Below are positions 23,969 to 36,728 of a stretch of 64,000 nucleotides of DNA, piece by piece. The translations under genes were made by a program, and so were the position numbers. The DNA is taken from positions 3,784,501-3,848,500 of the forward strand of contig OX359196.1 in assembly GCA_947172415.1 (NCBI GenBank). The letters are read 5' to 3'. Source of the DNA: Chondrosia reniformis. Its lineage: Eukaryota > Porifera > Demospongiae > Chondrillida > Chondrillidae. The notes beneath the pieces are model-generated. The model was not told the DNA's origin. It did no database searches and worked only from the letters and a program-made list of their open reading frames with translations. The stretch's first letter is position 1; each line of letters opens with the position of its first letter.

Positions 23969-24568
23969 CCAGTTAATGAATGGCACTACGCTAATCTAAT
24001 TTTTCGAGTTTACCAGTATTTCGGCCGCCATCTCTTGCATTGATTACCCAGATTTGTTGCCCTCACCATTTGCCTTGGCATCAAGATGCCTTTAGGCTTT
24101 GGCGGTCTGGCTAGAGAAAGAACTCCACACCCTCTTTTCCAGCTTTTGGAGGACGCAGTTCACTTCCAACTAGCCAATTCACATCCTCATACGAGAATGG
24201 AGATTATAACAAAAAGGGGAACAAATCTGAGCATCGCCATGTAGGATATCAACACAGTATCACCTAAATCCTATTATATTTATCTATATCTACCGAATTT
24301 ATATCTATATATAAAATGCTATGGAACGCGGAATGCGACAAAATTCACGAGTGAAATCTACAGTACGAAAACCGAGTTTCCAATCGATTTTCTAAAGGAA
24401 TACCGATTTTTAAACCGATTTTCAAAACGATTGCATAAACGAGTTTGGAAACGATTGCCTAAACGAATTTGCGAACGACTTTGCAGTCGATTAGAATTTC
24501 CCTTTTCTGAGCATGCGCACATTACAAGTAGACCCGCCAGGATAGTTTGGATTGTTTAAACACGCTTC
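23969..24568. other. Spacer between duplication copies: small open frame and CGATT-rich degenerate repeats
   Basis: A 52-codon open frame (24086-24244, start MPLGFGGLARERTPHP) has no family I recognise. From about 24370 to 24495 there are repeated variants of AAACGATTGC and AAACGAATTTGC, possibly subterminal binding sites of the integrase element that follows. I found no clear terminal inverted repeats. Confidence 0.4.
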
Positions 24569-26038
24569 ATGGATGAAATCCAAGAAATAAAGGAATGTGT
24601 GCTTCAGTTAGTAGAGATTGTAATCCAATGTATACTCAGAAATTATGAAGCTGGTAGTGAAGACGTCAGAAATGATCTAATAAGCTTTTGTGAGCAAGTG
24701 CTACAATATTTAGTCCTAATTGAGGAATTTCTACCTGAAGAAGGAGGTCTACTTGTCTCAAATATCCAAAATCTTCTCCTATTAATGGAATCAGACCTAC
24801 AGCAAAGTACATATTTGAGAAGAAGAGGTCGCCCTGAAATACCAATACAAAAGGATAAAATAGGGTTCCTTAAAGATGAAGGATTCAAGATTGCAGACAT
24901 TGCTAGTATGTTTGGTTGTAGTAGGAGAACCATTGAACGACGACTAAGTTAGTATGGAATGTCTGGTCGCAATTTTACTCCACTTACTGATTTGGAATTA
25001 GATGAATCTATAGGGAATATGTGTGAGTTACATCCATTAATTGGAGAAAAGACAATTTGTGGTAGGCTGAGAAGTCAGGGAATACATGTGCAGAGAGAAA
25101 GAATAAGGGAGTCATTACGACGCGTGGACCCGACAGGTGTTGAAGCACGTGTTGGTAGACTTTTGCATAGGCGGGCTTATTCAGTGGTTGGTCCAAATGC
25201 ACTTTGGCATCTGGATGGATATCATAAACTGATACGGTGGCGAATTGTTATTCATGGGGGTATAGATGGATACAGTTGGATGATCACCTTTCTAAAGGCA
25301 TCAACCAACAACAGGTCTGCAACAGTATTGTCTGCCTTTCTTTCTGCAGTTAGTGAGTATGGTCTACCTTCACGAGTCAGAACAGACAGAGGTGGAGAGA
25401 ATGTTCTTGTTGCACAGTATATGCTGGACCATTCACAGCGTGGAGTTGGAAGAGGAAGTGTAATAACAGGTAGAAGTACACACAACCAAAGAATTGAACG
25501 TTTGTGGAGGGACCTTTTTTCAGGGTGCATTTCCCTTTTTTATCATTTTTTCTACTTTTTGGAAGATGCTGGCTTGTTAAATCATGAGGACACCATGGAT
25601 TTGTATGCACTGCACATGGCATTTATTCCTGTTATCCAGAACCAACTTGATCTCTTTAGACATGGCTGGGCCAATCATCCACTTCGAACTGACGGGAACA
25701 GAACTCCAAATCAGCTTTGGATTTTGGGACTCCATGCAATGAATATTGCAGACCCTATGCATGAGGCAGTTACTGGAATTTCAGAGGTATATTGCACAAC
25801 TATACATCTGAACACAAATTATACAATGAATGTATCGATATTGAGGTGCATCTATGGTAGATATTGTATCTGTATCTATTTATATATATAATTATCTATA
25901 TATCCATTGCAGTGTCATTGGGACCAGTATGGAATTGATTGGAATGAAGTCGTTCTCCATGAAGAAGACAATTGTGTCACTGTAGAGCATGCAGGTTTCA
26001 GAGATCCTAACAGAAGAAGCTGTACAAGAATTTCATAG
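24569..26038 (+). pseudogene. IS3-like (IS3EU-type) transposase with integrase core, broken by one in-frame TAG
   Basis: A first segment (24569-24949) ends in a helix-turn-helix, GFKIADIASMFGCSRRTIERR. TAG at 24950-24952 follows. The same frame then continues to 25786 and splices to 25913-26038 (42 codons, TAG stop). The second segment has an HTH_21-like stretch ([19 protein letters not shown]) and an rve integrase core. The catalytic residues are D in [11 protein letters not shown] in [11 protein letters not shown] and E in [11 protein letters not shown], that is D,D,E with a 35-residue type spacing. The family cuts and joins transposon ends. The nonsense codon is the only break I see, so the element decayed recently or is read through. 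Naming it IS3EU rather than Ginger is an inference from the HTH. Confidence 0.8.
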
Positions 26039-26465
26039 CACTAATTACCTTATGGATGGGTACACACAAGATACTCTACTTAGCCATTTTATTGCAGCAA
26101 AAACCTTTACTAATACTCATTCAAATAATATGTGATTATGTCTGTATGTGTAATAGTTATGTGCCACAGGAAACTTGTGCTAGTTGATCATCACATTTAA
26201 TAATCAATTCATCTCAATCAATCACAATAATAATGCAAATCTACTTGAAGTTGTCTACATAAATTTTGGTCATTGTGCACACATGCATAAACCTAGTAAC
26301 AGTAGTTATATATAATATATCAGACACCTCCAAAACCATCATTGCCTTTAAATGAGAGAATCATGGCCTCTTTGAAACTGTTGTAATTTTCACCATGGGC
26401 AGTTGGTAATCTTAACTCTAGGCAGCATGTTGAGGAAGTAGCAAATTTGGCCTCCTGGGCATGAA
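26039..26465. other. Spacer with nothing recognisable
   Basis: AT-rich sequence lies between the integrase stop codon and the left breakpoint of duplication copy B. I see no open frame, RNA gene or clear inverted repeat in it. It may be the right end of the integrase element. Confidence 0.4.
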
Positions 26466-26709
26466 TATGAAACCTATAATTACCATTGCTTTAGGGATAT
26501 GATATAAAAAGTTTTTGAGCTATAATATGCAGTCTATATAATTTGTAATTCCAATATGAGCTATACTATGCAGTCTACATAATTTGTAATTCCAATTGTG
26601 AAGTTGCACCATTACCTGTATATATATATACGTACTGTATAGGTGTACATGCTCAAGATTCAATGTATATATAATAGTATTATACTCGTATACCTTTTTT
26701 GTGATGTAG

Positions 26710-29316
26710 TCAACAGTATAGCCACAGATTGCTTGACTGTGATGAGGTGACATGTATAAATGGAAGCTGTGTGCAAACACATCTTGGCTTTCATTGTCAA
26801 TGCTCATCTGGATACGAGGGTGCCCTATGTGACAAAACAACTTCACCTCTACCCTGTACTTTGGAAAACTGCAGTAATCATGGTGAATGTTACTATGCAT
26901 TTGATGGTAGAACACCATACTGTGGTTGCTATTCTGGTTTTACTGGAAGAAGGTGTGAACAAGTAATAGATCAATGTGAAATCTATAGTTTGTCCCCATG
27001 TAAAAATGGAGGTACATGTAAGTCTACTCGTAACAGTCACATTTGCTTGTGCCCGCAATATTATTCTGGAGACAACTGTGAAGTGTATACCTCTCCCTGC
27101 CAAAGTAACCCTTGCCTGTATGGAGGAACATGTGTGATAAATCAACAAAGTCCAACAGGTTATACTTGTCACTGCATGGATCATTTCGAGGGTACTAATT
27201 GTAGTAATATTAGATATTGTGCTTTTGTTCAATGTTTAAATGGAGGGACATGTATTCCAGAAAATGACACTTTCTGTAACTGTCTTCCGGGATTTGAAGG
27301 TTCCTTCTGTGGAACAGTAAAAAATCCATGCCTGTCATCGCCATGTCTGAATGGTGGCATTTGCAGACCACTAAACAATTCCTTTTTTTGTGAATGTTGT
27401 TTTGGATATAGTGGAGTGAGATGTGAAACAGAGTTACCATGCAAGACTAATCCATGTATGAATAATGGTACTTGTATCCCAAGAGGACATAATGAATATT
27501 CATGTAAATGCGTAGATGGATACACTGGTGATATTTGTAATGCATACAATATCTGTAGAGAGGAACCTTGTTTGAACGGTGGTAAATGCTCCATAGAAAA
27601 CAATACAGTTTTATGTGGGTGTACTTCTGGACATTCTGGAAGATATTGTGAAGATGTACTGCCATGTAGTTTAACACCATGTCAGAACAATGGTACATGT
27701 GTACCAAATGGACTGAATTTTACCTGCCATTGTGTGGAGGGTTACCTTGGTAGGAGTTGTGATACCTTTGAGCTATGTATCAGTAATCCTTGCTATAACA
27801 ATGGATCATGTCTTATAATAAATGGAAGCTATGTCTGTAAATGTGCTGTTGGTTACTTGGGAGAAGATTACACCATTTTGGATCCATGCATCAGTAATCC
27901 TTGCCATAATAATGAATCATGCCTTGTACTTTTCAATGGGTCTTATTTGTGTACAGGTAATAGTGGATACATAGCTGAGATCTGTCAAGATGTAGATGTA
28001 TGCACCCCTAACCCGTGCCTTAATGGAGGCACTTGTATAAAAGAATACAAAAGTATTGAGAAAAGCCAAAACAGTACTAATGGTGGTAGTAATATTGCAG
28101 TATGTTCATGCCAACAAGGTTTTTTTGGGACTTTCTGTGAGGAAAGTGATCCTTGCTTTGCCAATCCCTGTCTCAACAATGGAACTTGTCATTTGACTAA
28201 TGCTTCATACACTTGCAGCTGTCTACCTGGCTACACTGGTATGGCCTGTGAAGAGTTTGTTTCCTGTAGTCTGAAGGAGTGTTTTAATGGAGGTACCTGC
28301 ATAGAATATTCAAATGGTACATCAGAATGTCTTTGTCCAGTTGGTTATATGTCTCATAATTGTGAAGTGGAGAATCCTTGCATTCCTAATCCCTGCCATA
28401 ATAAGGGTAACTGTTCCACTGAATTTGACTTGCTTTTCAGTAATGCAACTGCTTCATGCGAATGTGAAGAAGGGTACTATGGCTTATTCTGTGAAAATCA
28501 TGTCTGTAGTCAACACAAGTGTCTCAACAATGGATCCTGCATACCCAGTGAAGGAGGTACTACCTGTTATTGTGAAAAAGGTTATACTGGTAAATTTTGT
28601 GAACACTTAGCAGATCCATGTTTGTCTAACCCATGCCTTAATTCTGGCAGTTGTACTAGTTTTGCTAATTCTACATATTATTGTGAATGTCTTGAGGGAT
28701 ATCATGGATCAACATGTTCCAGAGCAGTATATGACCCTTGTTCTACTAGTCCTTGCAATAGTGGTGAATGTTCAATCAGAAGTGATAATTTGATGTGCTA
28801 TTGTAACAGAGACTTACATAATGCTTCCTGTGATGGACCTGTTATTTCAGATTGTTCCAGTCTCACATCATGTGAAAATGGTACTTGCATAGCTAATGAA
28901 ACAACTTCTTTCTACACTTGTACCTGTCCTCCTAGTTCTACAGGAGTTAATTGTGAAAAAAACATTCTTAACACTGAGTCACCAGATGACATATGTAACA
29001 ATGAGCCCTGTTACAATGGTGGCACTTGCCATTCCTTTTCCAAAAATTGGAGAATTTGCCTCTGTCCAATTCGTTACAGTGGAAAAAGTTGTGAAATAGA
29101 TTTGGAGAGGAACCCTTGTTCAAGCAATCCTTGTGTTAATGGTGTATGTAAGAGGGTAGACTATGTTAACTATAAATGCTCATGTACTTATGGATACGAA
29201 GGAACAAACTGTGAAGAAAGTGCTGGGATTAGTTTTGATATGAGATTGTCTGGAGTTAAAAGTTATGTTGATCTGCAGTCATCACGTATATTCAATAACA
29301 ACTCAGAACTACTTTT
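26710..29316 (+). pseudogene. EGF/LamG exon, copy B, 5' part, truncated by the EnSpm insertion
   Basis: The open frame holds all 21 EGF repeats and the first residues of LamG, almost identical to 9752-12358. It has no upstream exons here: no signal peptide and no M8 domain. One EGF cysteine is lost (GEDC becomes GEDY, near 27868), and a Gly in another repeat becomes Cys (ECGF to ECCF). From about 29317 the frame runs into transposon sequence and ends at 29470. Without a start exon and with LamG broken, this is a pseudogene, although transcription from an unknown promoter could still yield an EGF-only protein. Confidence 0.85.
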
Positions 29317-29482
29317 CACTGTTAAAACACTGGTGTATATTATACACCAATTTGGGGGTTATAAACACCGTTCATTAAACCCACCAATGGTGGGTTTAAA
29401 GCTGGTGTGTTACAACCACCGCTCACTACACAAATCATCACTCACAGGTTATAATTCGCTGGTGACATGATTCCTGTACATC

Positions 29483-29547
29483 CCATCCTAGCTGATGAGC
29501 CCTGGCATTGGGCGAAACAGGTAGAACCTGCCTGTCCTAGGAAGTGG
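29483..29547 (+). ncRNA. Type I hammerhead ribozyme
   Basis: All core parts are present. The stem I 5' strand is TCCTAG (29486-29491), the core is CTGATGA (29492-29498), and stem II is GCCC/GGGC with a 7-nt loop (29499-29513). Then come GAAA (29514-29517), stem III ACAGG/CCTGT (29517-29521 with 29531-29535, 9-nt loop), cleavage base C29536 and the stem I 3' strand CTAGGA (29537-29542). Stem I extends past a 2-nt bulge with CCA/TGG (29483-29485 with 29545-29547). Every conserved core base is kept. It lies about 170 bp inside the left end of the EnSpm element, in the sense orientation of the interrupted EGF exon. Fold and core are seen; activity is inferred. Confidence 0.85.
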
Positions 29548-29549
29548 AG

Positions 29550-30832
29550 CTAACATACGTATACGTGTACATGTCACTGAGTAATTGTTGATATACGTAT
29601 TTCATATACGCTTAGTTTAATGCCACAAAATGCATATACTGGTTGACAAGCACGAAGAACCACAGACAACTGATCCAAATGATGAAGTAAATGACCTTTT
29701 TATCAGTGCTCCCATTGATAAAAAGGTCATTTACTTCATATATAGACACACAAATGACAGTTACACTGAAGGGCTCTCCTATATGCTTAGAGGTCAAGTA
29801 CCCTATTAACAAGTTGTATTATACACACTATAATCTCAATTTCTCTGTCAACCTAGACAAAGAAACAAAACCTGTGAATAGAAAGGTCAACAAAAAGTAT
29901 ATATTAAAGTCGTGGACAAAACCTCAATAAATTCCCTTAAGCCATCTGCAATTAGTAAAAAAATACAAGCCATGTCCACTGTAAGTATACATTAAAACTA
30001 TTTAATTTGTCTTAAATATATGTTATTTCATTTCAGTTCTCAGTCTTTAGAATGTAAATGTTTCTTTCAAACACTGAATCTAAGAATCCAAATTAATATG
30101 GATTGGTTTTGTGCTGTAAGAAATAGTTATATTCAAAGGTCAAATCTATATACAGCCTTCTTAACAAGCTTTTCCTATCTATTTGTCATATACACTTACA
30201 TGGCTTCTCTGTTTAAACAGTTGTGGTTTAGAAATATGTACATTTTCTGATATTAATTGCATGTAAAAATAAGAAATGATGCAATTGAATAATCAAGGGG
30301 TCAAAAGTTTGCTTACATCTGTAGACTTATATGGCTTCAGAGACACAATTAGTAAAAAATACAAGCCATGTGCACTTTGCACTGTTCCATATGTGGTTCA
30401 CTTTTGGGACCAGCACCAAAGAAATTGTGTTGCTCCTAGAAATGAAGTCATATTGAGAAAACGTTGCGAAACCATACTTTGTGAATGCTATACTGCTAAC
30501 CACCTCATACAAATGCAATCTATCTAACAAGCTTTAACTTCGTTAAATGAGTCTTTAACTATTCTCTGTATTTTAGAGAATACTGGAGACTCATCCTGTA
30601 TGGCTGTTACTACTATCTTGCCTGGCCGGAAGTACACATTGTGTACATGTAGGCATTGTACCCTAAATGAAGTGTTTTGAATACATACGTATATACTAAA
30701 CATGCACAGTTACAATGCATGGGAAAGATTAGGATGGGATTAGAGTGTATATTTTTGCATTTAATTACTTACTGAGAGAAATATGATGACTTGCTATGCT
30801 GCTTGACAAGTTGAAGGTCTTCACAATTATCA
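29550..30832. other. EnSpm left interior without a recognisable gene
   Basis: Between the ribozyme and the end of the transposase gene I see short open frames only (for example 30276-30527), with no domain I recognise. A short inverted repeat (aaatgaccttttTATCAg, then its complement) lies at 29687-29738. Minus-strand sequence at 30771-30832 could encode further transposase residues after a stop at 30833. Confidence 0.4.
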
Positions 30833-33771
30833 TCAATTGGTAATTCTATGAAGGTCAATAAGAAACGTTGGTCTATATTTATAATCTCTAATCACTTTGA
30901 GTTTCATATATAGGTGAGCATCCTTAGCCTGTTGGTCTGATTTTAATACAGATCCCATCAATTGATAGCATGAGAATCTCTGATGCCTTTTAGCAATAGA
31001 TTTTGGTACATTAATGAAGTTGCCCAAGGTTTGGGCAAGCTTCTTGAAATACTGGTGCTTGGCCTCAAATCGCATGCACCATAATTGACTCAAAGGACCA
31101 TACCTATAGTGAGAATATGACTCATAAAGCCATATTATTATGTTGTATGCATGAGTCTTACTTCTCAATGTAATCTGGATAATGCACCATATAGTGCATC
31201 TTAGGGATTATGGAGCGGTGGGGATACAATGTCTTGAATGTTGAATGATGAAGCTAAGAACAAACGTTGAAAAATCAGTCATACAAGCTAAGTCATGCAT
31301 GCAAGTGAAAATGTGATGTGCACATATATACATATATACATACAAACCTTGATAAGTAATCTCAAGTAAGAAATCTGCTCTTGTGAAATGCATGGAGCAA
31401 ATAGAATGTCCATGATATCCAGCAGCAAAAGAAAGCACCCCCAATGTTCATTGTCTTTAGGAACTAGGTCTCCAATTATCAAGGGTATATATCTCCCAAG
31501 GCACCACAACTGTGAAGCTACATAGAAAAGTGAACTTATTCTTTTACTGTATCATGCAAAATTGGATTTGCCTTGTTATAGCTCATTACCTGACTGCTTG
31601 AAACTTGTGTCGGTAGTCTTGAGATTGGCTAGCAGTATCTGTGATGGCTTGTTTGACCTATTTCTTCTCCATAGGGGAAGGCCTTGATTCTGGCGTTGAG
31701 CTGATCCAAGGTGAAGAAGCCATTACCAATAAATTGACTCAGCATCATCTTCAGCTCTAAGGGAAGTGCTCCTTCTAGGACATCGTGCATTATATCTGGT
31801 GGCAATCCATCAATTATATGGAAGTGCTCTAAGGTATTCAATATGGAATCCCTAGATACACCATATGTGGTGGCAATGTGATGCCTTAAAACGTCTCCCA
31901 AAGCCAGGGCACTGCAGTATTCAGAGTGATTTGTTACAGTCCTGGCTTGCAACTCCTCTGTACTGAACTATGAACAATGAATGAACAATAATATTAAACT
32001 AAATAAATAGAAATGTATATACACATATACATACCTACATGTTGAATATATTCAACTTGTAATGTTATATATATGTACCTTAGAATTAATGTCTGCATCA
32101 ACTGCTAAACAGAACCTGCATTTCCTGTTAGCAGACTGCAAACCAATGAATCCACCCAATGATTGACTGGCCAGGTTATCTGCTGACACAGCAACTACTG
32201 TACCAAACAACTTCTTTGTAATCCCACTGATCTTGAATTCCACGCCCTGCATGTTACAAAAGAAACTGCATATTTATTTAATAGCATATGTAAGAAGGAT
32301 TTTTACCCAATTATAATATAATTCAATGTTATTCATATACTTAAAATGTGCTCTAGATGTATATGTACCTCTTCTAATTTCTTTACACTAGACACAAAAG
32401 GTTCCAAAATGGTGTCTATGCCATACTTCTTGATGAAGGTATGCTTTACAGCAGTAATCAGCTGAATGGTCTGTAAACCTGACCTAAACTCTGGGTGGAT
32501 GTTTGTCAGGGTGTAATAAAACAAGCCTATATATAGATACATATACAAATAAGTATATGAGGTAAGAATTATGACATACGTACATGTATGAAATGGGCCC
32601 ACAAGTACCTAATTTATGGATCTTGGCCTTTGAGCCTAGTGGATTGCAGACTTCTACATCATCATAATACAATTGTATTTGAATTGAATCTTTATTGGCT
32701 CTTAGAAGATAGTTGGTGGAGAATAGTCCACCATCACACAAATCACGCAACGTTTCATCTGGAGACCGGTGATCATTGAGGACCTTACACAAGAAATTTT
32801 TGAACAAAATGGATGTACGCATACACATATACAAGTGTATGTACCTGCTGTGCCACTTCTTTATTATTTAGCAAGGCTTGCAATGAGTTTATAACATTTA
32901 CATCATAGCTGCAGTCCCAGACTTTCCTTAACAAGGATTTACCATTCTTGTAAAATGTTTTGTAGGTGTAGCCTAAACGTCTTTCATTTGGTTCCTGAGT
33001 ATATACATACATATTAATATAAGTATATATAAGTGATCTTTATAATTTCCTCTTGAATGTACATGTATTTACTGACCACAAGTCCAAAATTGTTTGAAAA
33101 GAACTTTGACTGTTGGTACTCAGTACTTAAATCTTTAAATGGTGATGCTACTTTAGGATCCGTGAATATTTCACCCACTTGTGACTTCATATCTTCATTA
33201 CCAACCTCGAGCTCATCTAGGAGATCTGTGACTTTAGTCTTCACATATTCAAGTGTAAGGTTAACAAATGATGTAATGTCATTTAGAAGTTGGTCCACTG
33301 TACTCTGAATAGAAATTGCATGCATGCATGCATGTAAAATAATTTTTATCAGGGAAATAAATAGATACATAATAATAAACTGATGAGGAAAATATAACTA
33401 ACCTGAGGTAATCGTCTTTCCTCTCTAATCTTTAAAATAAATTAAGCTTTAGCTCTATCAAAAGTTTCCTTTGGACCTAGGCTCTCTTCAGCAACGAAAA
33501 TATCTGGGCGCTCTTCACTGGTTTCCTTAAAACAATACCATTCATTATCGTCATATCTACTGGTAGATCCATCGTTGTTTGGCTGAAGAACGTCCCTGTG
33601 CTTACGATAAAGATGTTTCTTAAGGGATTCCGTGATGGAATATGCTTGCTTGCATCCGCTAATACCACATGTTATTGAAAATCTTGGTTCACTCTCGTGA
33701 ATCCTAAGGTGGTTTAGGACTGTGAGCAATAATTTAGCTTTAAACAGCTTGCAATAGGGACACACGTACAT
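30833..33771 (-). pseudogene. EnSpm/CACTA (TNP2-like) transposase, multi-exon, with one frameshift
   Basis: The first exon (33442-33771) has two C2H2-type fingers (CPYC with HLRIH, CGISGC with HLYRKH). Further exons lie at about 33399-33429, 33061-33308, 32845-32997, 32608-32790, 32368-32530, 32078-32250, 31588-31968, 31346-31515, 31157-31260 and 30833-31104. Family hallmarks are GTVVAVSADNLASQSLGGF, LPPDIMHDVLEGALPLELK, ASQLWCLGRYIPLIIGD and MRFEAKHQYFKKLAQTLGNF. Near 31660 the frame of FPYGEEIG must shift by one base to reach SNKPSQI, which joins in phase to the next exon, so this copy probably makes no full protein. The role is cut-and-paste transposition in the nucleus. Confidence 0.85.
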
Positions 33772-34001
33772 TTCCTTCAGAGCTAGAAAATAAAAACAAA
33801 TACATAGCGTTCAAATAATTATTTGGGTTCTTTTGCATATTAGGTAACACACAAAAAGAATGTGAAAAATGCAAGAATGTAACAGTATGGAAAGTGTTTT
33901 CTCGATAATGAGTGTGGAATGCGCGTCGCTTAGTGACCATTGTGAGAATCTGGGTACCGAGAATCTTCATTCTATCGTGTTGGCGTTTGCTCGAGAACGA
34001 A

Positions 34002-36728
34002 ATGAAACTTTTGCTATTATACAAGGATAGAAAAAGACCTGTGATTGTGCCAGATGAAGGTAATATCGAAGAAAATTTACAGACGGCGTTTCAGTCAGCA
34101 TTCCAGTCAAATGCAACTGTGACTTTTACCGTATACTCGGAGGAATGGCAGGAATACATCGATATTGACTGCGAAGTGATTGCATCAGGATCGAAAATAA
34201 TGGTCACCTCAGTAGACGCTTCTGAAAATGACACTCAGGTACCAGTAGAATCTGAAATGTCTCTTCCAGACTCAAATTCGCTGGTGAAGAAAGAAGACCT
34301 AGAAAAAGTAAGCGATCTATATAGCGCATGGCATGCATGCATTTAACCTATAGTATTTCGAGTTTAATAACTCCTGGGGCTGTTTTAATTCAAATTACTT
34401 GGCCGCATCGTTGGGATTTAATATATATATTCGTAATACTAATGATTGAGGACGCTTAAGTTACCTGAACTTTATAAATAACGATGGAAAAGCTTTGTTA
34501 ACTAAAGCTTCCTTAACGCCGCCATTTGCAAAATCGATGTATTGACGTATAAATTAAGTGTAACAATAGTTACGTATGAACTCGTATTATACATATATGG
34601 ACGTATAAAATAAGTGTTATAAAAGTTGCGTAATGGGCTCCCCTAATTATGTAAATTCTTTCACAAATTTAAGGTAATGTCATCTACATGGAATTTATAT
34701 ATACCAAATTAATAATTAAAAATGCTTTAAATTATATAATATAGGTTCCACTTCAAGATAGCACTAATGTGCAAGACAGAGTCAAGGAAAAATACATTAT
34801 TCTGGATGATGAAACTGAGTCTGATATACCAGATCCATTTCCTTTACCTAAATTCCCTCTTGACGTGGCAGTTGCACTACAGAAAGGGGAAATAACTGCA
34901 AGAGCATATCGGCAATTGATAAGTGGTGTAGCAAGAGCTATGTTTACCTTTAAGAGGCATCCAACAGTAGAGGATAGGAGAAGGGTATCTGAACAAGTTG
35001 TATCAAAATATCCTTCCTTGAAAGTTCCAGGAAAGAATCCTGCAGTAAGTATATACATACATGGATATTAAGAAAATCATAAAAAAAGAAATTGTAAATT
35101 TATTGCTCATGCTTGTATATGTATTAACTTAAACTAAAAGTATATAAATAAACAAGTTGTAAATTAACCTAACAATATGCAAATATAAGATCAAATTCAA
35201 TAATAAATATTTTTAAAAATTAAATTAAATTAAAAAAGTTGAGTGATGAAGATTAATAACTAAATGATGAAGAGGTTTCAAATGATATATAAATGGCACA
35301 ATTATGCCAAACCATATAAATATATGTATACATTCAAGAAGACGATGTCATGAAGGGAACTGATATTGCAAACTCTTTATTAAAATACTAGCTATAATTC
35401 CTTACGTAATTGAATTGGCAATGCATCTCTCTTAATTGCACAGTCAGGTGTTGCTGAAGCAATACGGTCACGTTTCAAAGAGTATAATAGGAGACCAGTC
35501 AAATTGCTTTCAAGTGATCTAAATGAAAAACCTCAGCCAAAGAAACGAAAGATCACACCCAAACAACCTGCAGTTGGATACAAGCTTGCCCAAAGTCTAC
35601 ATGTATGTATATAGTGCAATTGAGAATGCTATATATTGCTGTGATAACTAATGTAATATATACAGGATCTGGATGACAATGGTGAAGATAACCTATCTTA
35701 TGAAAGAAATCAAGCCATGTTAAAAAGCTTGCATGCCAAGACAAACACTGATTCTAGCGTCATTAAAAAATTAATGGAACTCACCTGGAAAAGGAGGCAA
35801 CATGAGATTAGAAATAATCCTACAGATGTTCTACTTCTTCTTGAAAAGTACGTGATTAAAGAAAGATTGAAGAAAGTGATTATGTAAGTTTTATTGCTTT
35901 CATTACTACTACATATACTTATATGCTTGTCTTCTTTTAAAGGTTATTCATGAATTTTCATTAATTTGTGACGAAAAAAATTTTGGGGCAGCTTGGCTAT
36001 TCTGGAGAGAAAAAATCCTTAAGCTGGCAGCTCGAGAGAGGAAGATCACAGAAGAGCTGCAATCTTCAGATGACAATGGTATATACATTCACTTTTTATC
36101 AATTTGTATAAGTATTTATTTATTAAAATCCTATTGCACGTTATTAATATAGATGATATCAAGGCCCTTAAAAGCCTGGTCTTACTTTTAACGAGGAAGA
36201 CAAAGCAGAGAAACCACATTGAAGACCTCTGTTTACTGGTTCCAGTAAGTACATATCCATGATGTAATACGCATTTGTAATTATATAGATTTTTTTGATC
36301 CTGTTATGCATGCATACATTTTTTAATATAAGATACATCCAATTTTTTTTTTCTTTTTTATGATATAATATGTTATTAATGGGTAAGATACATCCAAAAA
36401 GTAGTTATAGTTATTTAATTAATTCTTTATTTTTATATAGGAGAACCTTTCACTGGAGGAGGCAGCCAAGTTGCCCTCAAATAGTACACCCTGCATACTT
36501 TGCAGAGGTGAGCAACTATTTTTATCAGTGGATAAAATTCCACTGTTTGTGGTTGCTTCACATAATGTGGCATTGCTGCTGACAGCTGCCCATTATGTTT
36601 TCAACATTGCATATCCAACTGGATTGGAGCAGGTCTTTTCATTTTTTGAGTTCGTTTTTTTGGGTAAACACCCTCAGAAACAAGGGAATACATTTTCAAG
36701 AGTGTTTGCTGAACTAAATTGCCTATAA
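34002..36728 (+). CDS. SAMD3-like protein encoded by the EnSpm element
   Basis: Seven exons: 34002-34307, 34745-35044, 35444-35602, 35666-35851, 35943-36078, 36153-36244 and 36441-36728. They total 1467 nt without a stop (488 aa). The central part (DPFPLPKFPLDVAVALQKGE, then a helical segment ending HPTVEDRRRVSEQVVSKYP) resembles the region shared by SAMD3-like proteins, which are often found as a second gene in animal EnSpm elements. The later segment KKLMELTWKRRQHEIRNNP, then LLLLEKY, is also typical. The C-terminus has ILCRGEQLFLSVDKIP and YVFNIAYPTGLEQV. The first 100 residues have no recognised domain. The start follows the shared promoter gap to the transposase. Function is unknown, perhaps an accessory factor or transcriptional regulator. 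Confidence 0.8.

Noticed and set aside
30276..30527. 83-codon frame in the left part of the EnSpm element
   Set aside because: No domain and no matching splice sites; sits in the terminal non-coding part.
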